Assembly (NCBI GenBank): GCA_013359345.1 | Contig: JABWCA010000005.1 | Span: forward strand, 1 to 38,335 | Length of the DNA stretch: 38,335 bases | Direction of reading: 5' to 3' | From: Ignavibacteriaceae bacterium | GTDB taxonomy: Bacteria; Bacteroidota; Ignavibacteria; Ignavibacteriales; Ignavibacteriaceae | Shown: one piece after another, positions 16,060-24,700 of the stretch | Numbering within the stretch: the stretch's first letter is position 1 | How the letters are laid out: every line of letters starts with the position of its first letter | Program-made: the position numbers and the translations under genes | Notes under the pieces: model-generated | The model's input: the letters and a program-made list of their open reading frames with translations, nothing else | The model's database searches: none | Told to the model about the DNA's origin: nothing

Positions 16060-17128
16060 TTCACTCAGAACCCTCTCGGGTGAACTTACATTTCCGGTAT
16101 TTTTTCCTGATGCCACACGCGGCTTTGTGAAATCGCTTGATACAAATGATCTTGATGCCTGCGGGGTTGAAGGCATTGTCGTCAACACAATTCACCTTCA
16201 GAGCAAACCGGGACTTTCAACCATCAAAAATGCCGGCAGAATTCATGAGTTTATTTCATGGGATAAACCGGTGCTCTCAGATTCAGGCGGATTTCAGGTG
16301 TATTCTTTTATTAACTCGGGCGGCTCGGGAGCCATCTCAAAAAACGGGTTCACCTATAAGCTTGACGGTGAAGATAAAAAGCGTGAGCTCACTCCCGAAA
16401 AATGTATCCAGATTCAGCTTAAGCTCGGGGCTGATATAATCTACTGCCTTGATTACTGCACTCACCCTTCCGCACCCTATGATGTTCATGAAGAAAGTGT
16501 GAGGCTTACAATTGACTGGGCCAAAAGGTGTAAAAAAGAGTATAACAAGCTGACCGCCACTTTTAAGGATAAAAACAGGAAGCCTCTTTTATTTGCAATT
16601 GTACAGGGGGGTGATCACCCTGATCTCCGCAAAAGATGCGCAGAAGAACTTCTCAGCATCGGGTTTGACGGCTACGGGTTCGGGGGCTGGCCCATTAATG
16701 ACAACGGCACCCTTATAGATGCTGTACGGGTTGTTGCGGATCTGATCCCCGAAGAATTCCCCACCCACGGGCTTGGCATCGGCAAACCTGAAAATCTGGC
16801 TGATGCATATAAAATGGGTTATGATATATTTGACTGCGTGATCCCCACCCGTGATGCCCGCCATAAACGACTTTATGTTTTCAATGGCAATTCACTGCAA
16901 AAAGGCAATTTCTACGATTATGTCTATATTGGTGATGAGAAATATATGAAGGATCCTGCTCCTGTTGAAGAGGGGTGCGACTGCCTCACCTGCACCCGGT
17001 TTTCACGCGGTTATGTGAATCACCTTTTCAACACAGGCGATCCTGTTTCGGCAAGGCTGGCATCAATACACAATATCAGGTTTTACACCCGCCTGATTGA
17101 TAAGATAAGGGGCGGCGCGCTTGGATAA
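16040..17128 (+). CDS. tgt: tRNA-guanine transglycosylase, divergent
   Basis: This TIM-barrel base-exchange enzyme of the queuosine pathway has about 362 residues. Numbered from the alternative GTG at 16037, the catalytic residues are D82 in LSDSGGFQV and the nucleophile D266 in FDCVIPTRDAR. VQGG (Q190) and the zinc site C314-x-C316-xx-C319 with H345 are intact. Several usually fixed segments differ: NTYHL is NTIHL, the FDECT segment is LDYCT, and the substrate-loop GGLAVGE is GGWPIND. The 7-deazapurine preference may therefore differ from standard bacterial enzymes. The ATG at 16040 with AGGAG four bases upstream is preferred. It overlaps rsmI upstream and the second Rmt-like gene downstream. 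Confidence 0.88.
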   Translation: MRKNRINSLRTLSGELTFPVFFPDATRGFVKSLDTNDLDACGVEGIVVNTIHLQSKPGLSTIKNAGRIHEFISWDKPVLSDSGGFQVYSFINSGGSGAISKNGFTYKLDGEDKKRELTPEKCIQIQLKLGADIIYCLDYCTHPSAPYDVHEESVRLTIDWAKRCKKEYNKLTATFKDKNRKPLLFAIVQGGDHPDLRKRCAEELLSIGFDGYGFGGWPINDNGTLIDAVRVVADLIPEEFPTHGLGIGKPENLADAYKMGYDIFDCVIPTRDARHKRLYVFNGNSLQKGNFYDYVYIGDEKYMKDPAPVEEGCDCLTCTRFSRGYVNHLFNTGDPVSARLASIHNIRFYTRLIDKIRGGALG

Positions 17129-17930
17129 ACCGGCCGAAGAGCAGATTTTCAAGTCTGTAACGTCATCAAAAAAATATAAAAATGTTGATCCCGGTGTTGT
17201 GAACTCTCTGATCCATGAAGGCGGAAAGCGCTTTAAAAAATCGGCCGATATCGAAAAGTATGTCAAGACCAAACTTCATCAGGTGTATGCCGCTTATTCA
17301 GGGAGCATAAACTATCAGAAGATAAATGAACTGATCTCAGAAATCAGCCCGTTAAACATCTCTGAGAAGATAAACCTTCTCCTTATGATGCATTCTTCAA
17401 CCTCAGAACGGCTGCCTTATTATGATGCCGTGAGAGATAACATTCTCAGGCTGACAGGCACACCCTTTAATCGTGTTCATGATCTTGCCTGCGGACTTAA
17501 CCCCTTCGCCTTCCCGCTGCTTTTTCCGGATGGCAAGACAATTTACACAGGCACTGATATTGACAGCAACCTCACCGGTGCTTTTGAGAGCTTCTTTGTG
17601 AAAACGGGATTTCCAGGCAGCTATCTCTGTTCATCAATAACAGGCGGCGGCCCTGTTTTTTCTTCGCAGTATATATTCCTGCTGAAAACCCTCCCCTGCC
17701 TTGAACAGCAGAAAAAAGGGGTTACAGGCGAAATACTTGACCGTCTTGATTTTGAATATCTTGTGGTCTCTTTCCCGACCCGTTCCCTCACGGGTAAAAA
17801 GAAGGGAATGAATGAGTTTTACGGAGCCGCATTCAGAAAGGTTATGGATTCCCGCGGATGGAAATACAGCTCCTTTGAGATCCCGAATGAATTATTTTTT
17901 GTTGTTAAGGGGGGAGAAGGCGCTGATTGA
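17121..17930 (+). CDS. FmrO/Rmt-like 16S rRNA (guanine1405-N7)-methyltransferase
   Basis: This 269-residue member of the Arm/Rmt/FmrO family methylates N7 of G1405 in characterised relatives and blocks 4,6-disubstituted 2-deoxystreptamine aminoglycosides. The family motifs are complete: SSKKY (15-19), LHQVYAAY (52-59), HSSTSER (91-97), the SAM loop DLACGLNPFAF (121-131), D146 in GTDIDSN, LLKTLPCLEQQKKG (187-200), and SFPTRSLTGKKKGM (217-230). The start appears to be the TTG at 17121, which overlaps the tgt stop; AAGGGG lies about 8-13 bases upstream. This overlap argues for a housekeeping operon and not a recently acquired resistance cassette. Activity on G1405 is inferred from motifs and has not been shown. 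Confidence 0.85.
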   Translation: MDKPAEEQIFKSVTSSKKYKNVDPGVVNSLIHEGGKRFKKSADIEKYVKTKLHQVYAAYSGSINYQKINELISEISPLNISEKINLLLMMHSSTSERLPYYDAVRDNILRLTGTPFNRVHDLACGLNPFAFPLLFPDGKTIYTGTDIDSNLTGAFESFFVKTGFPGSYLCSSITGGGPVFSSQYIFLLKTLPCLEQQKKGVTGEILDRLDFEYLVVSFPTRSLTGKKKGMNEFYGAAFRKVMDSRGWKYSSFEIPNELFFVVKGGEGAD

Positions 17931-17969
17931 GGACTGGGCGAATGCCTGAACAAAGAGATGCATTCCTGA

Positions 17970-18887
17970 TCAGTATTCAATCTCAAAATTCACTGAAAGA
18001 AACCGGATGTTCATGATATCGTCTTTTTTAAGGATGTTATAAACGGTTTCCTTAACCGGTTTATACCACTTCTTCGCGGAAAAAAATTCCTGATAAACAG
18101 AGTCTCTGAAAATTTTGCCTCTCGCTGCCAGTATTGTCATAATCAGATTTTTGGCATCCTGATTGTCAAGAGCTGCAACATCTTCTTCTTTAAGAAGCCT
18201 GCCTCCCGCCAGAATTAATTTCTCTGCCTTCAGATAATCAGCCGCTTTTGCAAGACTGCTGCTGTTCAGATCAACCTTCCCCTTTTTGCCGTCAGCAACA
18301 CCTTCACCGGTCGGTTCAGCTTTGGCTTTTTCGGAGAGCAATTTAAAAAGCTCGTCTTTATCAGGTTTGGCGGCGTTATCATCACGGTTTGCAGCTCTTC
18401 CCGGTGATGATCCCGTTTTTGTTTTTTCCTGCATGGTTACCTGCCCGAGAATATCAAGTCCCAGAAGAGCCATTTTCAGATTCATCATACGGTAATGAGG
18501 AGAGAATTCAAGCAGGTCTTCATCTGAAAGACCTGATGATTCAATTGCATCAGAAAGCCCGGTCTGAAGCTCCTGGAGCAGCAGAAAATTGTCTTCGGCA
18601 TCAAGTGAAAGTGAATCAAGCGCTGCCGAAATGATCCCGTACTTCACAGAATCTGTTTCAGCTTCTGCCAGGGTGGTTAATGAATCATAAGTTCTGAAGT
18701 AAAGCTCTGCCTTCTCAAGTTCATCTTTGATCAGAACAGAGAGGCTGTCTATGGTAAGGATGAAAGTGATATTCTTCACATACAGAATATCGGGATCCGT
18801 TTTTTCCTGCTCATAATCCTGCCCCTCTGCAGTTCCGCAGAACACGGCAAATATTATCAGAGCGGGTAACAGGTGTTTAAGAGACAT
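17970..18887 (-). CDS. Exported protein of unknown function
   Basis: I recognise no family. The 305-residue product has a signal peptide (hydrophobic residues 5-18, likely cleavage after GTAEG) and no further membrane span. The mature part is strongly helical and rich in Leu, Asp, Glu and Lys, suggesting an alpha-helical bundle or coiled coil. A basic/acidic linker with alternating Gly, Lys and Asp (about 160-205) separates two halves. The C-terminal half contains KKWYKPVKETVYNILKKDD. It is convergent with the Rmt-like gene, 39 bp away. A GAATGC...GCATTC pair lies in that gap, too weak to call a terminator. Confidence 0.75.
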   Translation of the reverse strand: MSLKHLLPALIIFAVFCGTAEGQDYEQEKTDPDILYVKNITFILTIDSLSVLIKDELEKAELYFRTYDSLTTLAEAETDSVKYGIISAALDSLSLDAEDNFLLLQELQTGLSDAIESSGLSDEDLLEFSPHYRMMNLKMALLGLDILGQVTMQEKTKTGSSPGRAANRDDNAAKPDKDELFKLLSEKAKAEPTGEGVADGKKGKVDLNSSSLAKAADYLKAEKLILAGGRLLKEEDVAALDNQDAKNLIMTILAARGKIFRDSVYQEFFSAKKWYKPVKETVYNILKKDDIMNIRFLSVNFEIEY

Positions 18888-19414
18888 TTTAACTAAAAAA
18901 CTTTCAGGAATAAATATGAATGTATACTGATTATATCACTTCCGCAAGCCACAGGTTCCCCCGCAACTGATATTCCGGATCACATATACGGTATGTGTCA
19001 CCCGCAGCCAACCGGCTGATAAGAAAACCACCTCCGGCATTATGCAGGTTTAAAAGCGGATTCAGGTGTCACCGCTGAGGTTTGAAGCCTCATGCAGGCA
19101 GTGCTTAAGAAATCGCTGCACCATTTTTTGCCGTACATTTGATCAGAGGGTGAACTGACTGGGGGCAGATGAACAGTGAGCGGGCTGATCAGGTGCGCAT
19201 AACCATTTTACTGACCTGCCGTAATCAGGTGTGCCGGTGCTGAGTTCTTTTCCATGGTCAGCCGGCAGATCCTCAATTGAAGAATAATTAACTTCCTGCC
19301 GTTTCAGGCAGGGTGCATCTCACAGAGAGATTCATAAAAAGACAGGCTGAGATGCAACCGGCGGATGATCCTGCCGGCTGCACAAAAGACCCGGTGCATG
19401 CCTCCGGCAGCACA
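18888..19414. other. Gene-free GC-rich intergenic region with inverted repeats
   Basis: I see no convincing gene in these 527 bp. A hairpin CCTGCC-GTTTCA-GGCAGG lies at 19295-19312. An imperfect inverted pair containing CAGCCGGCA lies at about 19259 and 19380, and CCGGC/GCCGG flank ten bases at 19358-19377. TCAGGTG recurs at roughly 19057, 19188 and 19226. The composition is richer in GC than most other noncoding gaps here. It lies beyond the 3' end of the signalling operon. It could hold transcript ends, a small RNA or decayed sequence. Confidence 0.4.
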
Positions 19415-19666
19415 TTATTCTGACTGAGAGCCTGAATCCAGCTTTTCCTTGATTCTGATAAGCTTTTTCTGAGCCTTATCTCCCATCCTGGCAATTCTGA
19501 CAGCATTTTTTAACAGCTGCGCATACTTTTCGGCCAGAACATTGTATTCAATTCTCAGCTCTATCAGATCAATTTCCTGTTTTGAAACAACCTTTTTTGT
19601 TCTTTCTATAAACAGAAAATCATCCCTGAAGATTTTTTCAGCTTCGTCATGCTGCATTTCACTCAT
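19415..19666 (-). CDS. Small coiled-coil protein, possible stand-alone SiaD-stalk-like SiaC partner
   Basis: This 83-residue, almost wholly helical protein has no membrane span or signal peptide. The segment VLAEKYAQLLKNAVRIARMGDKAQKKL resembles the helical linker found just before GGDEF domains in diguanylate cyclases, but no GGDEF follows. In Pseudomonas the SiaC protein binds the stalk helix of the cyclase SiaD. As this gene directly follows siaC, I infer a SiaC partner that has lost, or never had, the catalytic domain. A strong AGGAGA overlaps the siaC stop, nine bases before the ATG, showing coupled, efficient translation. The resemblance is by eye only; an unrelated small helical protein is possible. 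Confidence 0.75.
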   Translation of the reverse strand: MSEMQHDEAEKIFRDDFLFIERTKKVVSKQEIDLIELRIEYNVLAEKYAQLLKNAVRIARMGDKAQKKLIRIKEKLDSGSQSE

Positions 19667-19675
19667 TATATTCTC

Positions 19676-20050
19676 CTATTCTTCTGTAACTTCGAAAGGA
19701 TAGCTGACCTCATCTCTGAGTTCTTCACCCATCTCTTTGATATCTTCGTCATCGGCTTTGTAATACCAGTTCACTTTAACGCTGAGCCCGACCTTCGCAA
19801 ATTTATCAAGCTTATCAACAATGTCAGAAATATATTTAATTGAACTTGAATTAAGATAATCAAGCCTGAAGACAAAATTAATATCTCCGGTTACTTCCAG
19901 TCCGTACCTGTTAATCCATTTAAGCACAGACGCATAAAAGTCGCTTGTATTCTCGGGATATGACGAACCCCTTATTTCACAAATCCCGGATGCAGCATCC
20001 ATTGAAACAAAAGGGCTTGTCTTGGTACCCTGTATTATCAGATTTTCCAT
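19676..20050 (-). CDS. siaC: SiaC-family regulatory phosphoprotein (DUF1987)
   Basis: This 124-residue protein has the SiaC/DUF1987 signature: TSPFVSMDAASGICEIRGSS at the N-terminus, SYPENTSDFY with W45 in the following helix, and FRLDYLNSSSIKYI at about 61-74. In Pseudomonas SiaC a threonine in the equivalent NTSS motif is phosphorylated by SiaB and dephosphorylated by SiaA. Here that residue is S68 in NSSS, still phosphorylatable. The unphosphorylated form activates a diguanylate cyclase there. The gene abuts the fused phosphatase-kinase gene and has GGAGA at good spacing, so the switch proteins are co-produced. The family call is confident; the output is not known. Confidence 0.9.
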   Translation of the reverse strand: MENLIIQGTKTSPFVSMDAASGICEIRGSSYPENTSDFYASVLKWINRYGLEVTGDINFVFRLDYLNSSSIKYISDIVDKLDKFAKVGLSVKVNWYYKADDEDIKEMGEELRDEVSYPFEVTEE

Positions 20051-21745
20051 TTATTCTCCAGATTTAACTGATACTATTATATTTATAAAACATCTCTCAG
20101 AATCAATATCCGTCTCAGAGATCATCACGGGGTTTCCCGTTCTCCTGATCACTTCAGCAAGACCGATGCCTGCACCTTTTGAAGTTGATTCTGATTCCTC
20201 TTTAATTTTGTTTTTCCTGTACTCATTAAGCTGTTCAGCCGTGAGGGAATTTAAGTATTCAACCTTTTCTTTCACTCTCCTGTAGTTGGCAGCAGAGATT
20301 ATATTCTTAAAGCTCAGCTCAATGATTCCGTTCCTTAAAACCGCTTCAAAACAGCCGCCGGCTCTCTCATGCCTGTTAAATTCATTCCGGTCTTCCGAAT
20401 AATGAAGAATATTCTGCAGAAGCTCATTTGCACAGAAAAAAGCGGTTTTCACTGCCTTTGGCGTCACCCTCTCCTCAAGCCCAGCACGAAGTTTATCACC
20501 CAGCTCAACAACTATATCATAAGAAAGATAGCCGTTGTAATGAATGATTTTTGAATCATCGGAGGCAGCCAGTCTTATTCCGAGAATGGTGACATCATCT
20601 CTCTGTGATTCATTTCCTATATGCTTCTTAAAAGCTTCGGATAAAATAAGCCTCTGCTCAATAAGAGGCCTTGCATGAATCTTCTGAAGCAATGATCTCA
20701 GGGCAGAGATCCCGAACTTCTGATTTTCACTGTTGTTCTGATCAGTATAACCATCAGTGAAGAGATAAAATTCAGCTCCGCGCCCCGCATTTAATTCATG
20801 ATTTGTGTAACTGATCTTTTTTCTGTTATCACCAATTGATTTCCTGTCACCTTTAATTTCCATCAATTCACCGTCAATGAAAATGAAAAAGCTTCTGTAT
20901 GCCCCCGCCACGGTAAGAATACGGGTATCGGGGTTGTAAGCGCAGATTGCAATATCCATTCCGTCAAAAGTTGCGGTTTCCTCCTCTTTGCGCAGCTCTT
21001 TCTGCACACGGAGATCAAGGTTGTCAAGAATACGGCCCGGGTCAGTGATCTGATTCATGTTAACAATCTCATTCAGAAGAGTGTTTGCCACCATCGACAT
21101 GAACGCCCCCGGCACGCCATGACCGGTGCAGTCAACCACAGCAGCCAGTTTAATGTTTCTGATTGTTGTGGACCAGAAAAAGTCACCGCTGACAATATCT
21201 TTGGGGAAAGAAACCAGAAAACTTTCCGGAAAGACTTTATGAAGATGAACATCATTATGCAGAACAGCGTTCTGAATGCGCCTGGCATAATTAATGCTGT
21301 CGGTAATGTAAGTGTTCCGTTCTTCAAGCTCACTGTTTTTTGCAGCAAGATTTTCTCTCACTATCTTAAGCTCAAGATGATTTTTCACTCTTGCCAGCAC
21401 AACAGGCGGGCTTATCGGCTTGGTTATGAAATCAACTGCGCCGAGTTTAAGGCCTCTGGTCTCATCTTCAACCTGCGACATTGCGGTTACAAAAACCACC
21501 GGGATATCTTTTGTTGACTCATCCTCCTTGAGAATCCTGCAGACCTCAAAACCATCCATGCCCGGCATCATTACATCAAGCAGGATAAGATCAGGCCTGT
21601 TTTCACTTTTAACAATGGCAAGCGCCTTTTCCCCGTTAAGGGCAACGCTCTTTTTATAATTTCTGAGAACAGCCCCCAGAAGATCAATATTTTCGGGGGT
21701 GTCATCAACAATCAGTATTCTCTGGTTACTCAGATCGTTACTCAT
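20051..21745 (-). CDS. Receiver - PP2C (SiaA-like) - SiaB-like kinase fusion protein
   Basis: This 564-residue cytoplasmic protein has three parts. Residues 1-125 are a response-regulator receiver with phospho-acceptor D57 in LILLDVMMPG and a lysine in FITKPIS. A coil leads to a SpoIIE/PP2C phosphatase (about 175-395) whose metal ligands lie in IVSGDFFW, VDCTGHGVPGAFMS, LFTDGYTDQ and RDDVTILG. Residues about 400-564 match SiaB-type kinases (DUF6272): IHYNGYLSYDIVVELGDKL, an N-box-like ANELLQNILHYS, and a G-box-like KGAGIGLAEVIRRTG. In Pseudomonas the phosphatase SiaA and the kinase SiaB are separate proteins with opposite action on SiaC. Here both are joined behind a receiver, so a phosphorelay could set the balance between them. 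Confidence 0.88.
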   Translation of the reverse strand: MSNDLSNQRILIVDDTPENIDLLGAVLRNYKKSVALNGEKALAIVKSENRPDLILLDVMMPGMDGFEVCRILKEDESTKDIPVVFVTAMSQVEDETRGLKLGAVDFITKPISPPVVLARVKNHLELKIVRENLAAKNSELEERNTYITDSINYARRIQNAVLHNDVHLHKVFPESFLVSFPKDIVSGDFFWSTTIRNIKLAAVVDCTGHGVPGAFMSMVANTLLNEIVNMNQITDPGRILDNLDLRVQKELRKEEETATFDGMDIAICAYNPDTRILTVAGAYRSFFIFIDGELMEIKGDRKSIGDNRKKISYTNHELNAGRGAEFYLFTDGYTDQNNSENQKFGISALRSLLQKIHARPLIEQRLILSEAFKKHIGNESQRDDVTILGIRLAASDDSKIIHYNGYLSYDIVVELGDKLRAGLEERVTPKAVKTAFFCANELLQNILHYSEDRNEFNRHERAGGCFEAVLRNGIIELSFKNIISAANYRRVKEKVEYLNSLTAEQLNEYRKNKIKEESESTSKGAGIGLAEVIRRTGNPVMISETDIDSERCFINIIVSVKSGE

Positions 21746-21771
21746 ATTCTCAATATCTCTGTTTCTGATTT

Positions 21772-24700
21772 TTAAGTTCTTTCAGACGCCTCAGAAATCA
21801 GCTTTTCAACTGTCTCTGATGCGCCGTCAAAATCATACCCCTGAATCTGTTCGGTCAGTCTGGCAAGCAGATTCTGATCAAAAAAAGAACCCGAAGTATT
21901 AATGAACTCCTCAATTTTTGAGGCAGTGTCAAAATCATTCTCTTTAACCATCACTGCAAGTCTGTTAAGTCCGGCAAGAACCTCTTCACGGTTAAACTCA
22001 GCCTGTGCAGCGGCAGGTTTTTCTCCGAGTTCGGTCTTCAGTGATTCAAAATACTCCATGAGTTCACTGATCACATTCCGGAGATTATTTCTGAACTTAC
22101 TGAAGATCTTCGGTTCAGGATTGATATCATTCTTAAGATTCTCCTCAAGTTTTTTTGCCGCCTCAAAAAGCTGCACTGCGCCGAGATTACCCGCCACACC
22201 TTTAACCGTATGAGCAAGCCTTACTGCCAGCTCCTGGTTGCCTTCGGCAATGGCTTCCTGAATCTCCTCATCGGCTGTTTCTGATGTCATGGCAAATTTG
22301 CTCAGCAGTTTGAGATAAAGCTTCTTATTGCCGCTCACACGCGCAAGTCCGTCATGAGTGTTGATGTGCAGAAACGAGGGAATAGTGATTTCGTCATCCT
22401 TTCCTACCGGCTTTAACCCTGCTGATTCAGTTTCAGCAGACCTTGCACCTTTTCTTTCACCCGGCTGAATCCACTTCAGGAGAACCCTGAAAAGCTCATC
22501 GGGATCAACCGGTTTGGTGATAAAATCCTGCATTCCCGTTTCAAGGCATTTTTCCTTCACTCCCATAATGGCATCGGCCGTCATGGCAACAACGGGAAGC
22601 CCTGAATATTCGGGGATCGCCCTGATTTCCACTGTGGCAGTAAACCCGTCCATCACAGGCATCTGTAGATCCATAAGAACAAGGTCATATTTTGAGGGGA
22701 GTCCTGAGCTCTTCACCATCTCAACAGCTTCATGCCCGTTATTTGCAATGTCAATTATGAAGCCTGCGTTTTCAAGTATCTCTGATGCCACCTGCTGATT
22801 TATTTCATTATCCTCGGTGAGAAGAATTCTTGCACCGGTGATCGTTTCAATAAGATCGGAATATTTGGTTCCTTTTTCGGTTATCGCAGAAGTTGTTCTT
22901 GTCTCCCGCCCGAAAACTTCCATGATAGTGTCAAAAAGGGTTGAAGGCGATACAGGTTTTACCAGGAATCCTTTAATTCCGACTTCCCTGGCCCTCTGAG
23001 CCACTTCATCGCGCCCGAACGATGTTACCATAATGATCGTGGGGGTCTTGATTTTCTTTTCGTGTATTATGATTTTAGAAGTCTCAATTCCGTCGGGATC
23101 GGGCATTCTCCAGTCCATCAGCACAAGATCGAATTTGGTGGGTTCGCTTGTAATGAGATCGATGGCCTCATGCCCTGTGGAAGCAAGAGTGACATTGAAA
23201 GTAAATGATTCAAGCGCGTCTTTAAGGATAATTCTTGAAGTTTCATTATCATCGCAAACCAGTACATTAAGCCCTCTGAGATCAATTGAGGGCACAAACG
23301 CATCTTTATCCTGGTTATCCTGCATTTCAAGCGGCACGGTGAAACAGAACGTGCTTCCTTTGCCGAACTCACTTTCAAACCAGACAGTGCCGCCCATCAT
23401 TTCGGCAAGAGATTTTGAGATGGCAAGCCCAAGGCCGGTTCCGCCGTATTTTCTTGTGGTTGAGCTGTCTGCCTGTGAGAATTTTTTAAATATCTTCTCT
23501 TTCTGCTCAGCGGTCATACCTATGCCGGTATCACGCACAGATATTTCAAGCGTGATATTTTTATCCTTCTTATCCCTGACTTTTATGCCGACAACCACTT
23601 CACCTTTTTCAGTGAATTTAATTGCGTTTGAGCAGTAATTGTTGATAATCTGATTGATTCTGAGCTGGTCACCAATCAGCTTGTAAGGAACATCACGGTC
23701 AACCCGTATGCTGAATTCTATTCCCTTTTCCTGAATCTTATGAGCAGTCAGATTTGAGATGTTTTCAATGATATTTTCCAGATCAAAATCAGTACTTTCA
23801 ATTGTAAGCTTGCCCGCTTCAATTTTTGAGAAATCAAGGATATCATTAATTATGCCCAGAAGCGCAAGTGCAGATTTTTCAATTTTTGCGATATAGTCTT
23901 TCTGCCTCGGGTTAAGGTTCGTTTTCTGCACAAGATGCGAAAGCCCGATTATAGCATTCATGGGAGTTCTGATTTCATGTGACATTGTTGCGAGGAACTG
24001 GCTCTTTGCCTGCGTTGCCGCCTCTGCCAGTTCTTTTGCCTCGGTAAGCTGGTTCTGGATGTGTATTATATCTGTGATGTCAATGATTGACCCCACAACA
24101 CACTCTTCCTGATCATAAAAGATAGGAATAAATGAAACGAGACACTCTCTGAGCTCGCCGGTGCCGTACCTCTTAAATGTCACATTCTCATTATGCAGAT
24201 AACCTTCGGTTTTAACCTTTGCGGTCAGCCGGTTGCGCTGCTCAGGGTTGGCATACCATTCAAAAGACCTCATTCTCGTGAAAGCCTCACTATCAACCAC
24301 ATGAAACTCAGTCATCGCCTCATTTGCCCGTTTTACAATACCCTCTTTCAAGGTTATTACAGCGGTTGGAATGGGGATCAGGTCAACTATAATATCTGCC
24401 GCTTCTTTTGCTTTTCTGAGTTCTTCTTCAGCTCTTTTTCTTTCTGTGATATCCTTAAAGATTATAACCGCCCCAATCACCTTTTCATCTTTGAGAAGAG
24501 GTGTGCTGGCATATTCAGCAGCAAAGTGAGAACCGTCTTTCCTCCAGAGCACTTCATTATCTATCTGTGAAAATTCTCCGTAAGTGTAAGATCTGTACAT
24601 GGGGCATTCTTCAAGCAGATACACGGTCCCGTCTTCATGAGAGTGATGAATTATACCGTGGACGCATTTTCCCATGAGCTCTTCTTCAGTGAATCCGAGC

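Noticed and set aside
14395-17930. A mobile aminoglycoside-resistance cassette
   Set aside because: No integrase, transposase or integron site is nearby, and the genes overlap rhomboid and tgt reading frames, so they look native.
19288-19506. Minus-strand open frame of 72 codons
   Set aside because: It overlaps the well-supported 83-residue gene in another frame, has no ribosome binding site or family resemblance, and crosses the hairpin region.
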